The notes under the pieces were generated by a model. It made no database searches. It saw only the letters and a program-made list of their open reading frames with translations, and was not told the origin of the DNA. From Ornithodoros turicata (lineage: Eukaryota; Arthropoda; Arachnida; Ixodida; Argasidae), in assembly GCF_037126465.1 (NCBI RefSeq), contig NC_088204.1, forward strand, positions 21,830,804-21,894,803: a stretch of DNA of 64,000 nucleotides. The letters run 5' to 3'. The position numbers and the translations under genes are program-made. Of this stretch, positions 63,381-64,000 are shown one piece after another. Within the stretch, counting starts at the first letter, position 1. Every line of letters begins with the position of its first letter.

Positions 63381-63998
63381 CAGGGATTTCCCTACACCCT
63401 CCCTGCATTTTTGCAACCCCCCCCCCCCCCTGAAATTTCTCAGGTGACTCCACCCAGCTCGGCCACCAACACGCTCTGGTAGTGAGTCCGGCGCAGCGAA
63501 TTACATCCTGTGCTGTCAAACTTGGGCTGTAGGACCACAGTCATACAGATGATTGTACCATGCATTTGTCCAAAATCATTTGAAAGTGACTGTGCAATGC
63601 ATATAGCGCGTATGTATGAGCACGCAAACTCAATGTGGATCATCAAGAGCCATTTGCGCACAACTCAACCAAGCGAGGTATTCTAAGGTTTTCACCGTTG
63701 ATTGCTAGGTGTTCGTTGACAAGATGGTAGTTTCTTATCTTTGTCCGTCGTGTGATTATGCATCTTAATGTTGAAATGCCGTTCACAATGAATCTCTGTT
63801 CTAATGTACTGTGTTCTAAAGTAATATCATGTACAAATAAACCGGGAAAGCTGTGCAGATATGACACCGTTGTGCCACGATTCTTTCCGTGTCTAAGAAA
63901 AATTCCGTAAGTGGAACCTTCACCAAGCATGACCCCCCCCCCCCCCCCTTGAAAGCTCGGGGCACCCCCCCAGTTATGAATTTCTGGGGAAATCACTG
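63381..63998. mobile_element. Possible hAT-type MITE with poly(C) tracts at the right edge
   Basis: It starts CAGGGATTTCCCTA and ends TGGGGAAATCACTG. CACGTCAT precedes it, and the two bases left in the window after it are CA, which agrees with an 8-bp duplication but cannot prove it. Poly(C) runs lie at 63,417-63,430 and 63,931-63,948. Confidence 0.45.
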
Positions 63999-64000
63999 CA

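Overview
The window looks like nuclear DNA of a tick (Ixodida). It is repeat-rich and non-coding over most of its length, with spliced genes. It carries tRNA-derived SINEs resembling the Ruka family described from Rhipicephalus, I/Jockey-type LINEs, Penelope-like elements (PLEs), Gypsy-like LTR retroelements and many hAT, GGGTG-ended and CACTA-like DNA elements. No operon, ribosome-binding-site logic or CRISPR array is visible. The tick assignment rests on remembered repeat families, not on a search.

Layout. About 1-1700: 5' part of a minus-strand Gypsy-like LTR element (LTR, tRNA-Ser-like primer site, a leader with six copies of a CTTCTCACGTAGAT motif, a shortened gag/protease ORF running off the left edge). 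About 3240-9170: an I/Jockey-clade LINE with both ORFs intact. 9.2-28.9 kb: no convincing host exon, but SINEs with target duplications, MITEs, PLE pieces including a hammerhead-like motif, LINE tails and a 0.6 kb non-autonomous CACTA-like element. 29.0-38.2 kb: the only clear host gene, three exons on the plus strand encoding the C-terminal part of an AKAP2/MISP-like scaffold protein; its introns carry a LINE tail, MITEs and a SINE. 40-51 kb: a decayed Gypsy-like gag/protease, a hAT element with perfect 8-bp duplication, a GTCAAGAGATCC minisatellite at two places, a mariner-type end and a 160-codon orphan ORF.

52,122-62,858 is the standout. It is a 10.7 kb DNA transposon with CACT...AGTG inverted ends (22 of 23 positions match) and a 2-bp TA duplication. 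Two divergent genes lie inside: an uninterrupted 837-aa Tnp2-type (EnSpm/CACTA) transposase with N-terminal C2H2 fingers on the minus strand, and a nine-exon gene of 453 codons on the plus strand resembling the SAMD3-like family. All its splice phases agree. Each gene has its own AATAAA inside the ends, and a threefold subterminal repeat lies next to the right end. A partial paralogue of the host target just outside the right end acts as an empty-site proxy for the TA duplication. The 0.6 kb element at 23,414-24,014 shares the same ends, so the window appears to hold an autonomous copy and a dependent derivative. Intron 7 of the second gene hosts two head-to-head PLE fragments, one of them split by a hAT element with its own 8-bp duplication.
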